Assembly (NCBI GenBank): GCA_900539465.1
Contig: UQCF01000008.1
Span: forward strand, 58,111-122,110
DNA: 64,000 nucleotides
Reading direction: 5' to 3'
From: an uncultured Ruminococcus sp.
GTDB lineage: Bacteria; Bacillota; Clostridia; Oscillospirales; Acutalibacteraceae
Below the pieces are notes generated by a model. It was given only the letters and a program-made list of their open reading frames with translations, was not told the origin of the DNA and did not search any database. Below are positions 8,385-17,960 of the stretch, piece after piece. The number at the start of each line of letters is the position of its first letter. The first letter of the stretch is position 1. A program made the translations under genes and the position numbers.

Positions 8385-9328
8385 CGCTCACACTCCCTAT
8401 TTAAAAATGTTTTTATTGTCTCAAATGCCGATTGTTTAAGCTCGTCCGGATTTTTATATTCGTCAATATAAAGCCTGTGCGCGTCTGCCCGTCTGCGAAA
8501 CCATGTAAGCTGGCGTTTGGCATATCGTCTTGTGCTTTGCTTGAGTGCTTCAATTGCACCGTCGAGGTCTTTTTCACCGTCAAAATACGGCTTTAATTCT
8601 TTGTATCCTATTGCCTGCGCCGAGGTCGGACCGAATGACGAGAAGCTTTTTGCCTCCTCCAAAAGACCGTCCTCAAGCATTTTGTCTACTCGTTTGTTTA
8701 TTCTGTCATAAAGATATTCGCGCTCTTTAACGTCAAGGCAGATGTAGCACACATCATACGGTGACGGACTGCTGTGCGATTCTTTGTTTTGCTCGGTCAT
8801 CGTTTTGCCGCCGGAATACCAAAGCTCCAGCGCACGGATTACTCTTTTTATGTTATTCTCATGCAGATTTTCGGCATATTCAGGATCAATCGCTCTTAGC
8901 TCTTCGAGCAGTGCGCCCGCACCCTCGTTTTGTGCGCGGTCAAAAAGCTTTTGCCTCAGAACTCTATCGGTAGGTGTTTCGGTGAGCTTTGTGTTGTTTA
9001 CAAAAGAGTCGATGTAAAGCCCCGTTCCGCCTACAATCACGGGCAAATGATTACGTGAATAAATTTCGTCTGCAAATTCGGCGGCAAGGCGCTGAAAGTC
9101 GGCCACGCTGAAGCTCTCGTCCACAGGCAAAAAATCTGTCATGTGGTGGGGTATGCCCTGCATTTCTTCTTTTGTGGGCTTTGCGGTGGCAATATCCATA
9201 CCCTTATATATCTGCATGGAGTCCGCCGAAATAACCTCGCCGGAAAATTCCTTGCATACCTCAACGCCGAGGCTTGTTTTGCCCGACGCGGTCGGTCCGG
9301 CGATAACGATAAGCGGTTTCTTTTTCAT
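8381..9328 (-). CDS. miaA: tRNA dimethylallyltransferase
   Basis: A 315-aa MiaA, which adds a dimethylallyl group to N6 of A37 in tRNAs reading UNN codons. The P-loop GPTASGKTSLG is at residues 11-21, followed by ISADSMQIYKGMDI, which holds the catalytic aspartate region, and GGTGLYIDSF. The C-terminal helices include QLTWFRRR. MiaB, which makes the next modification at the same base, is 5 kb away in the same run, so the ms2i6A pathway is complete here. It lies 16 bp after mutL. Confidence 0.96.
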   Translation of the reverse strand: MKKKPLIVIAGPTASGKTSLGVEVCKEFSGEVISADSMQIYKGMDIATAKPTKEEMQGIPHHMTDFLPVDESFSVADFQRLAAEFADEIYSRNHLPVIVGGTGLYIDSFVNNTKLTETPTDRVLRQKLFDRAQNEGAGALLEELRAIDPEYAENLHENNIKRVIRALELWYSGGKTMTEQNKESHSSPSPYDVCYICLDVKEREYLYDRINKRVDKMLEDGLLEEAKSFSSFGPTSAQAIGYKELKPYFDGEKDLDGAIEALKQSTRRYAKRQLTWFRRRADAHRLYIDEYKNPDELKQSAFETIKTFLNRECER

Positions 9329-9344
9329 ATCGCCGAGCCTCCTT

Positions 9345-11300
9345 TTATACTCTGCCGAAGTTTCTTTCTATATCTCTTTTTTTCATCTCAATAAGCACGG
9401 GTCTGCCGTGGGGGCAGTAGCGTATATCGGGGTGGGAGAGAAGCTCTTTAACAAACCTCTCCATTTCATATTCTGTGGTTTTGTCGCCGGCTTTTATGGC
9501 GGCGCGACAGGCTGTGGAGTGATAAATCCAATCAAGCTTTTCGGGAATCATATCGCGCTTGTTGTCTGCCAAATATCCGGCAAGCTCGCTGATGATGTCT
9601 TTAAGCTCGCCGCCCTCTATGAATGTGGGGCATTCCGTGACTATCACCATGCCCTGACCGAAATCGTCAATGTTATATCCTGCTTTTAAAAGCAAATCTC
9701 TGTTTTCAAGAACGGCGTTGTATTCCTCTGCGCTGAGCGTAACGGTAACGGGGGAGAGAAGCATCTGCACCTCCATATCGTTTACGTCCTTTTTAAGGCG
9801 TTCAAAAATCATTCGCTCATGTGCGGCGTGTTTGTCTATAACGAGCATTTTATCGCCCTGCTCAACGAGAATGTAGGTCTTAAAAGCTTCGCCTATGACC
9901 CTGAACGGCTCAATTTCTTCCGCGACAGGTTCGCTCGGCTCTGCCTGTTCGGCAGGGATTTGTACTGTATATGATTCTTCTTTGACCTGAGCTTCGGGAG
10001 CGTTCTCTTTTGCAATCTCAATTTTTTGCGGTGCAAAAGAGGGGGCTTCTTCTTTTTTTGCCGGATTATTTAAAAGCAGCGATTCGTCGGATTCCTCTGC
10101 CGATTTATCCTCATTCTTAGGCGCGTTTAATTTTATTGTGCTCCAAAAATTTTGGCTTTTTTGCGGAATAACGGGTTCTGGTTTTCCTTCGCGCGGTGCG
10201 GTCTGCTGAATTGCCGATATTTTCATCTGCTCCGCTTTCGGCGGCTGCGGCATACGCTGAGAATCAAGCTTCATCTGCGCTTTTGCCTCAAAGCTCATTC
10301 TGGGGCGTGTGTCGCTCTCTTCAAGAGCATACTTTGCGCCGTAATATACTGCGTCAAAAATTCTTTTTTCGTCTGCAAAACGCACCTCTGTTTTTGCAGG
10401 GTGAACGTTTACGTCAACCGTATTGGGCGGCACGGTTATGTTAAGCACACAGGCGGGGAATCTGCCGACCATTATGGCGTTTTTATATGCCTGCTCCAGT
10501 GCGGCTGTGCCCGTTCTTGTTTTTATAAGTCTGCCGTTTAAAAAGAAAAACTGCATGGTTCTGTTGGCTCTCGAATTTGCGGGCTTTGAAACAAATCCGT
10601 CTGTTTTTATTCCGCCGGTTTCATAAGATACGGGAATCAGACTGTCGGCAAATTCTCTGCCGAAAACAGAAAAAACGGTATTCCTCATGTTTCCGTCGCC
10701 GGAGGTTGAGAGAACCTCCTTGCCGTCTCTTATAAATCTGAGCGCAACCTCGGGGTGGGAGAGAGCTATTCTGTCAACAACTCCGGCAACCGCATTGCCC
10801 TCGGTCACGTCCTTTTTTAAAAACTTCATGCGCGCCGGGGTGTTATAAAAAATGTCGCGCACGATTATCGTTGTTCCTTTGGGGCAGCCCGCATCGTCAA
10901 GCAAAACCTCTTGAGAGCCTTCTATAAGGTAGCGCGTGCCTATTTCTTCATTCTCGGCACGGGTCATGACCTCAACGCGCGAAACCGCTGCAATTGAAGC
11001 AAGCGCCTCACCTCTGAAACCGAGGGTGATTATAGAGTCAAGGTCGTCTTTTTTTGAAATTTTGCTTGTCGCGTGGCTGATAAACGCCTTTTTTATATTG
11101 GAACGGTCAATACCGCAGCCGTTATCGGTTATTCTCATATATGTAATTCCGCCGCGGCGTATCTCTGCCGTGAGCGAGGACGCGCCTGCGTCAATGGCAT
11201 TTTCCAAAAGCTCTTTTATGACGGAGGCAGGTCTTTCAACGACCTCGCCTGCCGCAATAAGCTCCGCAACGTGTTTGTCAAGAATATTTATTTCCGGCAC
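9345..11300 (-). CDS. mutL: DNA mismatch repair protein MutL (endonuclease type)
   Basis: A 651-aa MutL. The N-terminal GHKL ATPase shows LLENAIDAG, DNGCGI and GFRGEAL. A Pro/Glu-rich linker spans about residues 340-465. The C-terminal domain carries the endonuclease motif DKHAAHERMIFE, which matches DQHA(X)2E(X)4E, and a CPHGRPV motif, so this is a nicking MutL as in Bacillus, consistent with no MutH. The start is read as the GTG at 11300 because an AGGAGG lies eight bases upstream; a longer frame to 11309 would overlap that site. mutS is 21 bp upstream. Confidence 0.96.
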   Translation of the reverse strand: MPEINILDKHVAELIAAGEVVERPASVIKELLENAIDAGASSLTAEIRRGGITYMRITDNGCGIDRSNIKKAFISHATSKISKKDDLDSIITLGFRGEALASIAAVSRVEVMTRAENEEIGTRYLIEGSQEVLLDDAGCPKGTTIIVRDIFYNTPARMKFLKKDVTEGNAVAGVVDRIALSHPEVALRFIRDGKEVLSTSGDGNMRNTVFSVFGREFADSLIPVSYETGGIKTDGFVSKPANSRANRTMQFFFLNGRLIKTRTGTAALEQAYKNAIMVGRFPACVLNITVPPNTVDVNVHPAKTEVRFADEKRIFDAVYYGAKYALEESDTRPRMSFEAKAQMKLDSQRMPQPPKAEQMKISAIQQTAPREGKPEPVIPQKSQNFWSTIKLNAPKNEDKSAEESDESLLLNNPAKKEEAPSFAPQKIEIAKENAPEAQVKEESYTVQIPAEQAEPSEPVAEEIEPFRVIGEAFKTYILVEQGDKMLVIDKHAAHERMIFERLKKDVNDMEVQMLLSPVTVTLSAEEYNAVLENRDLLLKAGYNIDDFGQGMVIVTECPTFIEGGELKDIISELAGYLADNKRDMIPEKLDWIYHSTACRAAIKAGDKTTEYEMERFVKELLSHPDIRYCPHGRPVLIEMKKRDIERNFGRV

Positions 11301-11321
11301 GGTATTCACCTCCTGTTAATG

Positions 11322-13940
11322 TTACATATTTTTTGCTCTGGACGCAATCTCATAAAGCTTTTGCATTGCCTCAATTGGTGTGAGCGTGTTTACGTCCGTC
11401 TGTTTTAATTCTTCTATAAGTTCATCTTTTGCGGATGATGAGAAAGAAATCTGAACTTCCTCCTGCGCGTCGTCTTCTGCCTTGGGGGCTTCGCCCATGT
11501 GAACCTGAACGCCTGTGCCCTCAAGCTCTTTTAAAATAGTTCTTGCGCGGTTCACAACGCTGTTCGGTACACCTGCAAGCTTTGCAACCTCAATGCCGTA
11601 GCTGCCGTCTGCACCGCCTCTGACTATTCTTCGCAGGAAGGTTATATCGTCACCGCGCTTTTTAACGGCTATGTTGTAGTTTTTAACTCCGTCGAGCTTA
11701 TCCTCAAGCTCTGTCAGCTCATGATAATGCGTTGCAAAAAGAGTTTTTGCGCCGAGCTTCTTTTTGTCTGCGGTGTGCTCGAGCACCGCCCTTGCAATGC
11801 TCATACCGTCAAAGGTAGAGGTTCCTCTGCCTATCTCGTCAAAAATCAAAAGGCTTTTGCTTGTTGCATTTTTTAAGATGTTTGCAACCTCGCTCATCTC
11901 AACCATAAATGTTGATTGACCGGAGGCAAGGTCGTCCGATGCGCCGACTCTTGTAAAAATACTGTCAACAACGCCGATTTCGGCATAAGACGCCGGCACA
12001 AAGCAGCCGCATTGAGCCATCAAAACAATCAGCGCAACCTGGCGCATATAGGTCGATTTACCTGCCATGTTGGGGCCTGTGATAATGGCACATCTGTTGT
12101 CTGCACAGTCAAGCACCGTGTCGTTGGGCACAAAGGGAGAGTCACGCAGCATTTTTTCAACCACGGGATGTCTGCCGTCTTTTATGCTGATTACGGGCTT
12201 GTCCGTCATTTCGGGGCAGGTGTAGCCGTTGTGCGATGAAACATAGGCAAACGAGCAAAGCACGTCCAAAGCGGCGAGCGCCGAGGCTGTTTTTTGAATT
12301 CGGTGGTACTCGTCCGCAACCTTTTTGCGAACCGTGGTGAATATTTCGTATTCGAGTTTAACTATTCTCTCCTGCGCGCCGAGAACCCTTGATTCAAGCT
12401 CTTTAAGCTCGCCTGTTATGTATCTCTCGCAGTTTGCAAGGGTTTGTTTTCTTATATATTCTTCGGGTACAAGCTCTTTAAAGGCGTTCGGCACTTCAAT
12501 GTAGTAGCCGAAAACGCGGTTGTAGCCGATTTTGAGTTTTTTTATGCCTGTTCTTTCCTGCTCATCGGATTGAACCTTTGCTATGTATCCTTTGCCGTTT
12601 ACGACAATGTCGCGCAAAGAGTCAAGCTCGGCATTAAAGCCGTCTTTTATCATGCCGCCCTCACGGACGGAAAACGGCGGATCCTCGCAAACGGAATTAT
12701 CTATGAGAGATAAAACATCGTCGAGCAAATCTATGCTGCCGTTTATCTCTTTGAGCAGCACACTGTTAAAATCTGAAAGAGAAGCCTTTATCTGCGGCAG
12801 AGAATTTATTGCCGCAGAGAGTGCGCGAAGCTCTTTGGCGTTTGCGGTTTCGTATATAATTCTCGCCATCAGGCGCTCCATATCGTTTATGCCGCTTAAA
12901 GAGAGCGTGAGAGAATCAAGTGACATGGGGTTGTCCGCAAGCTCGCCCACCGCATTGTGGCGTTTGACTATTCTCGGCAGATGAACAAGCGGCTGCTCAA
13001 GCCATGTTCTTATAAGACGTTTGCCCATAGCGGTTTTTGTTTTATCAAGCACCCACAATAGCGTTCCGCGTCTTTCGCGGTTGCGCATGGTTTCGGTCAG
13101 CTCAAGGTTTCTCCGTGACGAAACATCGAGCTTCATAAACTGCGAATCGCTGTAAAAATCGACCGAGCGAATATTGTCTATGGCGGATTTCTGCACCTCA
13201 TGCAAATATCTCAGTGCCGCGCCGAGAGCGCAAACCGCTTCTTCACCTTCAATGCCGAGCTCTTTTACGTTCGGCACCCCAAAATGAGAAAGCACAATTT
13301 TTAAGCAATCTGCAAAATCCGCGTCACTCTCGCTCAACGGGTCTGCCATGCAGCGCAGGCGGTTGCCGATAAAATCTTTGGTCTTGGGGCAGCTCACAAC
13401 CTGTGAGGAGTAGAGAATTTCGGACGGCATAAAACGCCCAAGCTCATTGACCGTTTTTGCGTCAACATCCTTGCCGCTTATCTGCGTAAGGCTCACCGCA
13501 CCTGTCGAAACATCCGCAAAGCAAAGCCCTGCGTTTTTGCCTTTTATTATTATGCAGGCGAGGTAGTTGTTCTTTGCCTCATCAAGCATATTGCTCTCAA
13601 TAACCGTGCCCGGGGTCACAACCCTTATGACCTCGCGCTTAACAATGCCCTTTGCAAGCGCAGGGTCTTCCATCTGCTCGCATATGGCAACTTTATATCC
13701 CTTTGAAACAAGGCGGGCAATGTAGCCGTCGACACTGTGAAACGGAACGCCGCACATCGGCGCGCGCTCTGCCTGACCGCAGTCTCTGCCTGTAAGCACA
13801 AGCTCAAGCTCACGCGAGGCGATTTTCGCATCGTCAAAAAACATTTCGTAAAAGTCGCCCAGACGGTACATGAGTATTGTGTCGGGATATTCTTTTTTTG
13901 TTTCGAGATACTGCCGCATCATCGGCGTCATTTCCGCCAT
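11322..13940 (-). CDS. mutS: DNA mismatch repair protein MutS
   Basis: An 872-aa MutS1 that recognises mismatches and small loops. The N-terminal mismatch-binding domain has YRLGDFYEMFFDDA, with the Phe-X-Glu wedge in FYEMF. The connector, lever and clamp regions follow. The ATPase has Walker A GPNMAGKST, a Walker B region LLIFDEIGRGTSTFDG and a family helix-turn-helix end with LEELKQTDVNTLTPIEA. The length equals the family norm. It is followed by mutL and preceded by the RicA-like gene, the order found around Bacillus mutSL. Confidence 0.97.
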   Translation of the reverse strand: MAEMTPMMRQYLETKKEYPDTILMYRLGDFYEMFFDDAKIASRELELVLTGRDCGQAERAPMCGVPFHSVDGYIARLVSKGYKVAICEQMEDPALAKGIVKREVIRVVTPGTVIESNMLDEAKNNYLACIIIKGKNAGLCFADVSTGAVSLTQISGKDVDAKTVNELGRFMPSEILYSSQVVSCPKTKDFIGNRLRCMADPLSESDADFADCLKIVLSHFGVPNVKELGIEGEEAVCALGAALRYLHEVQKSAIDNIRSVDFYSDSQFMKLDVSSRRNLELTETMRNRERRGTLLWVLDKTKTAMGKRLIRTWLEQPLVHLPRIVKRHNAVGELADNPMSLDSLTLSLSGINDMERLMARIIYETANAKELRALSAAINSLPQIKASLSDFNSVLLKEINGSIDLLDDVLSLIDNSVCEDPPFSVREGGMIKDGFNAELDSLRDIVVNGKGYIAKVQSDEQERTGIKKLKIGYNRVFGYYIEVPNAFKELVPEEYIRKQTLANCERYITGELKELESRVLGAQERIVKLEYEIFTTVRKKVADEYHRIQKTASALAALDVLCSFAYVSSHNGYTCPEMTDKPVISIKDGRHPVVEKMLRDSPFVPNDTVLDCADNRCAIITGPNMAGKSTYMRQVALIVLMAQCGCFVPASYAEIGVVDSIFTRVGASDDLASGQSTFMVEMSEVANILKNATSKSLLIFDEIGRGTSTFDGMSIARAVLEHTADKKKLGAKTLFATHYHELTELEDKLDGVKNYNIAVKKRGDDITFLRRIVRGGADGSYGIEVAKLAGVPNSVVNRARTILKELEGTGVQVHMGEAPKAEDDAQEEVQISFSSSAKDELIEELKQTDVNTLTPIEAMQKLYEIASRAKNM

Positions 13941-13962
13941 AATTTCACATTCCTTGTCTTAT

Positions 13963-14373
13963 TTATTGAGCGCAGCCGCCGCCGCAGGAGGCACAGTTGC
14001 CGGAGCAGGCGGGAGCGTATTCGCATTTTTCGGGGTCCTCACCCTGAGCGCAGAGCGAGAGGATACCTGTTATCTCTTTCATCATTGCGTCAAGCTCTTC
14101 TTTTGCCTTTTCAAATGCCTGCATATTGCTGTTTGCCATTACCTGACGGTAAACGTCGGTGAACTCTTTGTCATATGCCTGAAGCTTTTCTTCGTTTGCG
14201 TCGTCCTTGTTTGCCTCATGCTGATAAGACATATGAATAAGCTGAATTTTGTTTATAAGCTCGTTAAGCTCGTCGTCTGCTTCGTTAGTCTCTTTGGCTT
14301 TGTGAAAATTGATGTAAGCCTCTTCTTTTTGAATTGCAGCGCCGAGCTGTCTTGTAAGTTCGATAATATCCAT
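13963..14373 (-). CDS. ymcA: RicA/YmcA-like (YlbF family) protein with Cys-rich tail
   Basis: A 136-aa helical protein of the YlbF/YmcA family. The helical part (about residues 1-105) shows family features such as ELTRQLGAAIQKEEAYINF. Its C-terminal 29 residues carry six cysteines (108, 117, 123, 127, 130, 134). In Bacillus, RicA, RicF and RicT form a complex with iron-sulfur clusters that affects RNase Y maturation of mRNAs; the cysteines would suit cluster binding (inference). Assignment to ymcA rather than ylbF rests on synteny: Bacillus has miaB (ymcB), ymcA, then mutS and mutL, and here miaB is immediately upstream and mutS downstream. Confidence 0.78.
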   Translation of the reverse strand: MDIIELTRQLGAAIQKEEAYINFHKAKETNEADDELNELINKIQLIHMSYQHEANKDDANEEKLQAYDKEFTDVYRQVMANSNMQAFEKAKEELDAMMKEITGILSLCAQGEDPEKCEYAPACSGNCASCGGGCAQ

Positions 14374-14393
14374 TTTAAATCTCCTGTCTTAAT

Positions 14394-15827
14394 TTATTCC
14401 TGAAGTTCGCCGCGCACTATCCATGTGAGCGGGTCGGTAACTTTTACGTTGCAGAATTTGCCTATCATTTCGCCTTGGCAGGTGTCGGGGAATTCTATCA
14501 TTACATTGCCTGCGGTTCTGCCCTCAAGCACGCCGTCCTTGGCATATCCCTCGCACAAAACGCGGTAGGTCTTGCCCTTCATTGCGGCGGTGCGCTCTGC
14601 GGCTATACTCTCCTGTAAATCGCAAAGCTCTTTAAACCACTTGCCTTTTTCTTCACGCGATACCGGGTCGGGCATTTTCGCCGCCCTCGTGCCGTCTCTG
14701 GGTGAAAAAATAAATGTGTAAAGCGAGGTGAATTTTGCCTCTTTTATAAGCGAGAGCGTGTCTTTAAACTCCTCATAGGTTTCACCGGGGAAGCCGACTA
14801 TTATATCGCTTGTGAGAGATATATCGGGCATAACTTTTTTGGCATACTCAACAAGAGACAAATATTTTTCTCTTGTATAGCCGCGGTTCATCTCTTTTAG
14901 CACGCGGTTGTTGCCGCTTTGAAACGGCAAATGCAAATGCCTTGCAACCTTTTTGCACTCTGCCATTGTGTCAAGCAGCTCTTTTGTGCAGTCCTTTGGG
15001 TGAGAGGTCATAAATCTTATTATGAAATCACCGGGCAAATCGTTTATCTGCTTCAAAAGAGACGCGAAATTTGTGCCGTCCGACAATGTCTTGCCGTAGG
15101 AGTTTACGTTTTGACCGAGCAGGGTAATATCCTTGCAGCCGGAGGCTATGAGCGCCTTTGCTTCTTCGATTACCTTTTCGCTCTCGCGGCTTCTCTCGCG
15201 TCCTCTGACATAGGGAACGATGCAGTAACTGCAAAAGTTGTTGCAGCCGTACATTATCGGCAGCCAGCCCTTTATGCTGCTGTCACGCCTAACGGGGAGA
15301 TCCTCTGCGATAACACCGTCACCGTCCGGCGAGCAAAAAACTCTTTTGCCGCTGCTGAGAACAGAGTATAAAAACTCCGGCAGGCGGTGAATGACGTGAG
15401 TGCCGAAAACAAGATTTACGAACGGGTAACTCTTTTTGATTTTTTCACAGACCTTGTCCTGCTGCATCATGCAGCCGCAAAGCGCAATGACAAGATCGGG
15501 GTTCGCTTTTTTGATGTTTTTGAGCGCGCCGACGTTGCCGTAAATTCTGTCCTCCGCGTGTTCTCTTATGGCGCAGGTGTTGTAAAGCACAAGGTCGGCT
15601 TCTTTAACATCGTCCGTGAAGCCGTAGCCCATCTCGGCGAGCAAGCCTTTTATTCTTTCACCGTCCGATACATTGCCCTGACAGCCGTAGGTGTGAACCA
15701 TGGCGAGGGGAGTTTTGTCAGGGTATTTTGATGCGAGAACAGAGCCGGCAAGAGCGGAATATTCTTTTTGTTTTTCAAGTTCCGCGCAAGGAACTTCAAA
15801 TTTTTTTTCTTTGCTTTTGCCGTCCAA
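14394..15827 (-). CDS. miaB: tRNA-2-methylthio-N6-dimethylallyladenosine synthase
   Basis: A 477-aa radical SAM methylthiotransferase that converts i6A37 to ms2i6A37 in tRNA. The N-terminal UPF0004 domain supplies cysteines in TYGCQGNVSD, NTCAIREHA and LCGCMMQ. The radical SAM motif is YGCNNFCSYCIVPYVRGRE, and a C-terminal TRAM domain begins near GKTYRVLCEG. The start is taken as the TTG at 15827 with GAGAGG seven bases upstream; a GTG three codons earlier would overlap that site. A promoter lies at 15864-15892, so this is probably the first gene of the large operon. Confidence 0.96.
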   Translation of the reverse strand: MDGKSKEKKFEVPCAELEKQKEYSALAGSVLASKYPDKTPLAMVHTYGCQGNVSDGERIKGLLAEMGYGFTDDVKEADLVLYNTCAIREHAEDRIYGNVGALKNIKKANPDLVIALCGCMMQQDKVCEKIKKSYPFVNLVFGTHVIHRLPEFLYSVLSSGKRVFCSPDGDGVIAEDLPVRRDSSIKGWLPIMYGCNNFCSYCIVPYVRGRERSRESEKVIEEAKALIASGCKDITLLGQNVNSYGKTLSDGTNFASLLKQINDLPGDFIIRFMTSHPKDCTKELLDTMAECKKVARHLHLPFQSGNNRVLKEMNRGYTREKYLSLVEYAKKVMPDISLTSDIIVGFPGETYEEFKDTLSLIKEAKFTSLYTFIFSPRDGTRAAKMPDPVSREEKGKWFKELCDLQESIAAERTAAMKGKTYRVLCEGYAKDGVLEGRTAGNVMIEFPDTCQGEMIGKFCNVKVTDPLTWIVRGELQE

Positions 15828-15863
15828 AGACCGCACCTCTCTTTATATACTTATAACCAATTT

Positions 15864-15892
15864 ATTATACATTAAAAATGCAAGGTTTGCAA
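15864..15892 (-). promoter_or_regulatory. Promoter of the miaB-mutSL-division operon
   Basis: On the minus strand TTGCAA (15892-15887) is followed after exactly 17 bp by TATAAT (15869-15864), about 37 bp before the miaB start. This is the only clear promoter upstream of the long co-directional gene run, though internal promoters may exist. Confidence 0.75.
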
Positions 15893-15933
15893 TATGAATT
15901 ATCGCTATTTTTACATCTTGTTCACAAATGCCG

Positions 15934-15965
15934 CAAAAAGAGCCGCCGCAGTCTGTGGCAGCTCT
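15934..15965 (-). terminator. Intrinsic terminator after the SDR gene
   Basis: A 9-bp stem (15939-15947 with 15957-15965, one G-T pair) is followed on the minus strand by a short T tract. It lies just past the SDR stop and separates that gene from the miaB promoter. Confidence 0.8.
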
Positions 15966-15979
15966 TGAGCAATGTGCTT

Positions 15980-16756
15980 TCACCTTTTTTTCATATAGAG
16001 CTTGCCGACAAGCTCGTTGACCGCCGAGGCAGGCAGTATTTTTTGAAGTGAGCATAAAAATTTATACTGTAAGCCCGCAACCGAAACAAGCGGCAGTTTT
16101 TTGTGCGCGCAGATTTTAAATATCACGGCGGCAATATCTTTCGGGTCCATGCCGTTTGTTTCGTCATTTTCCATAACAGAAACACTGCGCGAAATAAGGC
16201 CGTTATAAACATCGTCACCCTTAAAGCTTTTTTCTCTCGCGCCGGTGAAGCCGGTTTTTATATCGCCGAGCCTTACGCACCCGACGGAAACGCCGAACAT
16301 CTTAAGCTCGTTTCTCATTGCAAAGGCAACGGATTCCACCGCGGACTTGCTTGCCGAATAAAAAGCCTGGAAGGGAATGGAAAAAACAGATGCCGCGGAG
16401 GATATGAAAAGTATTTTGCCCCTGCTTTCTTTAAGCTTTGGCAAAGCGGCTTTTGTGACCTCGATTTGTGCAAAAAAGTTGAGTTCAAACTGCGCTTTCA
16501 TCTCTGCCGTGTCGGTAAATTCCACCGCACCCGAAATACCGAAGCCGGCATTATTTATCAGAATATCTATTTTGTCTATTTGAGATATTGCACTTTTAAT
16601 CTGCTGTGAATCCGTAATGTCGCACTTAATGCTTGTTACGCCCTTTATATCGCATTCGCGGCGGCTGAGAGAGTACACCGTGCAGCCGTTTTCGGCAAAT
16701 TTTTCCGCGCAGGCTCTGCCGATTCCGCTTGATGCCCCCGTTATAACAACATTCAT
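15980..16756 (-). CDS. Short-chain dehydrogenase/reductase
   Basis: A 258-aa classical SDR. Near the N-terminus is the Rossmann motif TGASSGIG (cofactor binding), then NNAGFGISG, and the catalytic YSASK with the preceding serine (FISSAASVF). Family members oxidise or reduce small alcohols, sterols or acyl groups with NAD(P); the substrate here is unknown. The start at 16756 fits the glycine motif and has GGAG upstream; the longer frame to 16870 would run into the upstream terminator. A promoter lies at 16776-16804 and a terminator after it, so it is a single-gene unit. The C-terminal helix may associate with membrane. Confidence 0.88.
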   Translation of the reverse strand: MNVVITGASSGIGRACAEKFAENGCTVYSLSRRECDIKGVTSIKCDITDSQQIKSAISQIDKIDILINNAGFGISGAVEFTDTAEMKAQFELNFFAQIEVTKAALPKLKESRGKILFISSAASVFSIPFQAFYSASKSAVESVAFAMRNELKMFGVSVGCVRLGDIKTGFTGAREKSFKGDDVYNGLISRSVSVMENDETNGMDPKDIAAVIFKICAHKKLPLVSVAGLQYKFLCSLQKILPASAVNELVGKLYMKKR

Positions 16757-16775
16757 AATATCATCTCCGGCAAAT

Positions 16776-16804
16776 ATTATATCATCATAATTTTTCTTTG
16801 TCCA
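16776..16804 (-). promoter_or_regulatory. Promoter of the SDR gene
   Basis: TGGACA (16804-16799) and TATAAT (16781-16776) are separated by 17 bp on the minus strand, 20 bp before the ATG at 16756. Confidence 0.65.
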
Positions 16805-16823
16805 CAAAAGCGAGGAGGCAAAT

Positions 16824-16849
16824 AAAAAAGGAGCCGCTTTCGCAGCTCC
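16824..16849 (-). terminator. Intrinsic terminator after the first PepSY gene
   Basis: An 8-bp stem (16830-16837 with 16842-16849, one G-T pair) closed by a GAAA tetraloop and followed by six Ts on the minus strand. It lies 11 bp past the stop of the PepSY gene. Confidence 0.9.
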
Positions 16850-16860
16850 GTGATTTTTAA

Positions 16861-17913
16861 TCAGTCCCAACTTTTATCTGCCGAAATGATTTTGCCGGTT
16901 TTGGCATTTATTTTGTATTCGTATTCGTAATTTCCGCTTTCAAATTCCACCTCATAGAAAGAAACAAAAAGCCTTTTGTTAAAATCCGTTTTGAGGTCGC
17001 GGACAGACGCGGAATCAAGCTTTGCGTGCGAAAGGGCAATGTCGGCTGCTTTCTGTGCGCTTATGTGCTTTGAAGAGGGCTGTGCGGGTTTGCGGTCTTT
17101 TTCATAATCCGTAACCTTGCCTGTTTTGGCGTTAACTTCAACCTCGTATTTATATTTGCCGGCGGTAAATTCAATTTCATAATGTGCGGTTCTGCCGTCC
17201 TTATCAAGCTCGGCTTTGGTAAAGGTTGCCTTTGATTCATTAACTCTTGCTCTTTTGAGGGCGATTTTTTTGGCTTCGTCAAGGCTTATATATTTGGTGC
17301 TTCCCTCGGAGGGGGCAGAGAGATCTTCTTTGTCGGCTCTTTCTCTCTCATAGTCAGTAACCTTGCCTGTTTTGGCGTTTATTTCAACCTCATACTTATA
17401 TTTGCCACTGACAAACTCAATGTCGTAGTGTGCGGTTCTGCCGTCTTTATCAAGCTCTGCTTTTATGAATTTTGCATTTTCGGAGCTTACTTTTGCTCTT
17501 TTGAGTGCGATGTTCTTTGCTTCGTCAAGGCTTATATAGTTTGAAGCGTCTGCCGAGGGCTTTGAGGAGGAGGTGTTTTCAACCTCTTTTTTAAGAATTT
17601 TGCCGTTTGACATGGCGATTTCGTATTCATACTCTTTTGCATTTGCGATAAATTCGATTTCATAGTGAGGTGTGCGGTCGTATTTTTCTGCTTTTGCTTC
17701 TGTGATTTTTGCATCGGATTTTTTTACGCCCGCATCCTTGAGGGCGATGTCCGTTGCCTGTGAAAGTGTGATTTGCGACTGCTGCTGCGCATAGCTTGCC
17801 GAAACTGCTTTGCTCGTTGTTGTTGCCGCAAATCCCGTTGCGACAGATGAAGATGCGATAACGAGCGATATTCCCGCGATTCCGATGAGCTTAAAAAGTT
17901 TTGTTTTTTTCAT
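16861..17913 (-). CDS. Secreted protein with four PepSY domains
   Basis: A 350-aa protein with a signal peptide (residues 1 to about 30, cleavage near GFA) and four PepSY units of roughly 65 residues beginning at ITLSQATDIAL, ISLDEAKNIAL, ISLDEAKKIAL and ISAQKAADIAL, each ending in a strand such as YEVEINAKTGKV. Units 2 and 3 are nearly identical, pointing to recent duplication. PepSY domains occur in protease propeptides and are thought to modulate peptidases. It has no enzymatic domain or anchor. Its promoter carries the same operator as the neighbouring paralogue and the two-component genes. Function in detail is unknown. Confidence 0.88.
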   Translation of the reverse strand: MKKTKLFKLIGIAGISLVIASSSVATGFAATTTSKAVSASYAQQQSQITLSQATDIALKDAGVKKSDAKITEAKAEKYDRTPHYEIEFIANAKEYEYEIAMSNGKILKKEVENTSSSKPSADASNYISLDEAKNIALKRAKVSSENAKFIKAELDKDGRTAHYDIEFVSGKYKYEVEINAKTGKVTDYERERADKEDLSAPSEGSTKYISLDEAKKIALKRARVNESKATFTKAELDKDGRTAHYEIEFTAGKYKYEVEVNAKTGKVTDYEKDRKPAQPSSKHISAQKAADIALSHAKLDSASVRDLKTDFNKRLFVSFYEVEFESGNYEYEYKINAKTGKIISADKSWD

Positions 17914-17960
17914 AGTTCATTTTCCTTTCTTATCGGGATCGTGTCCCTTAGTACACCCAT

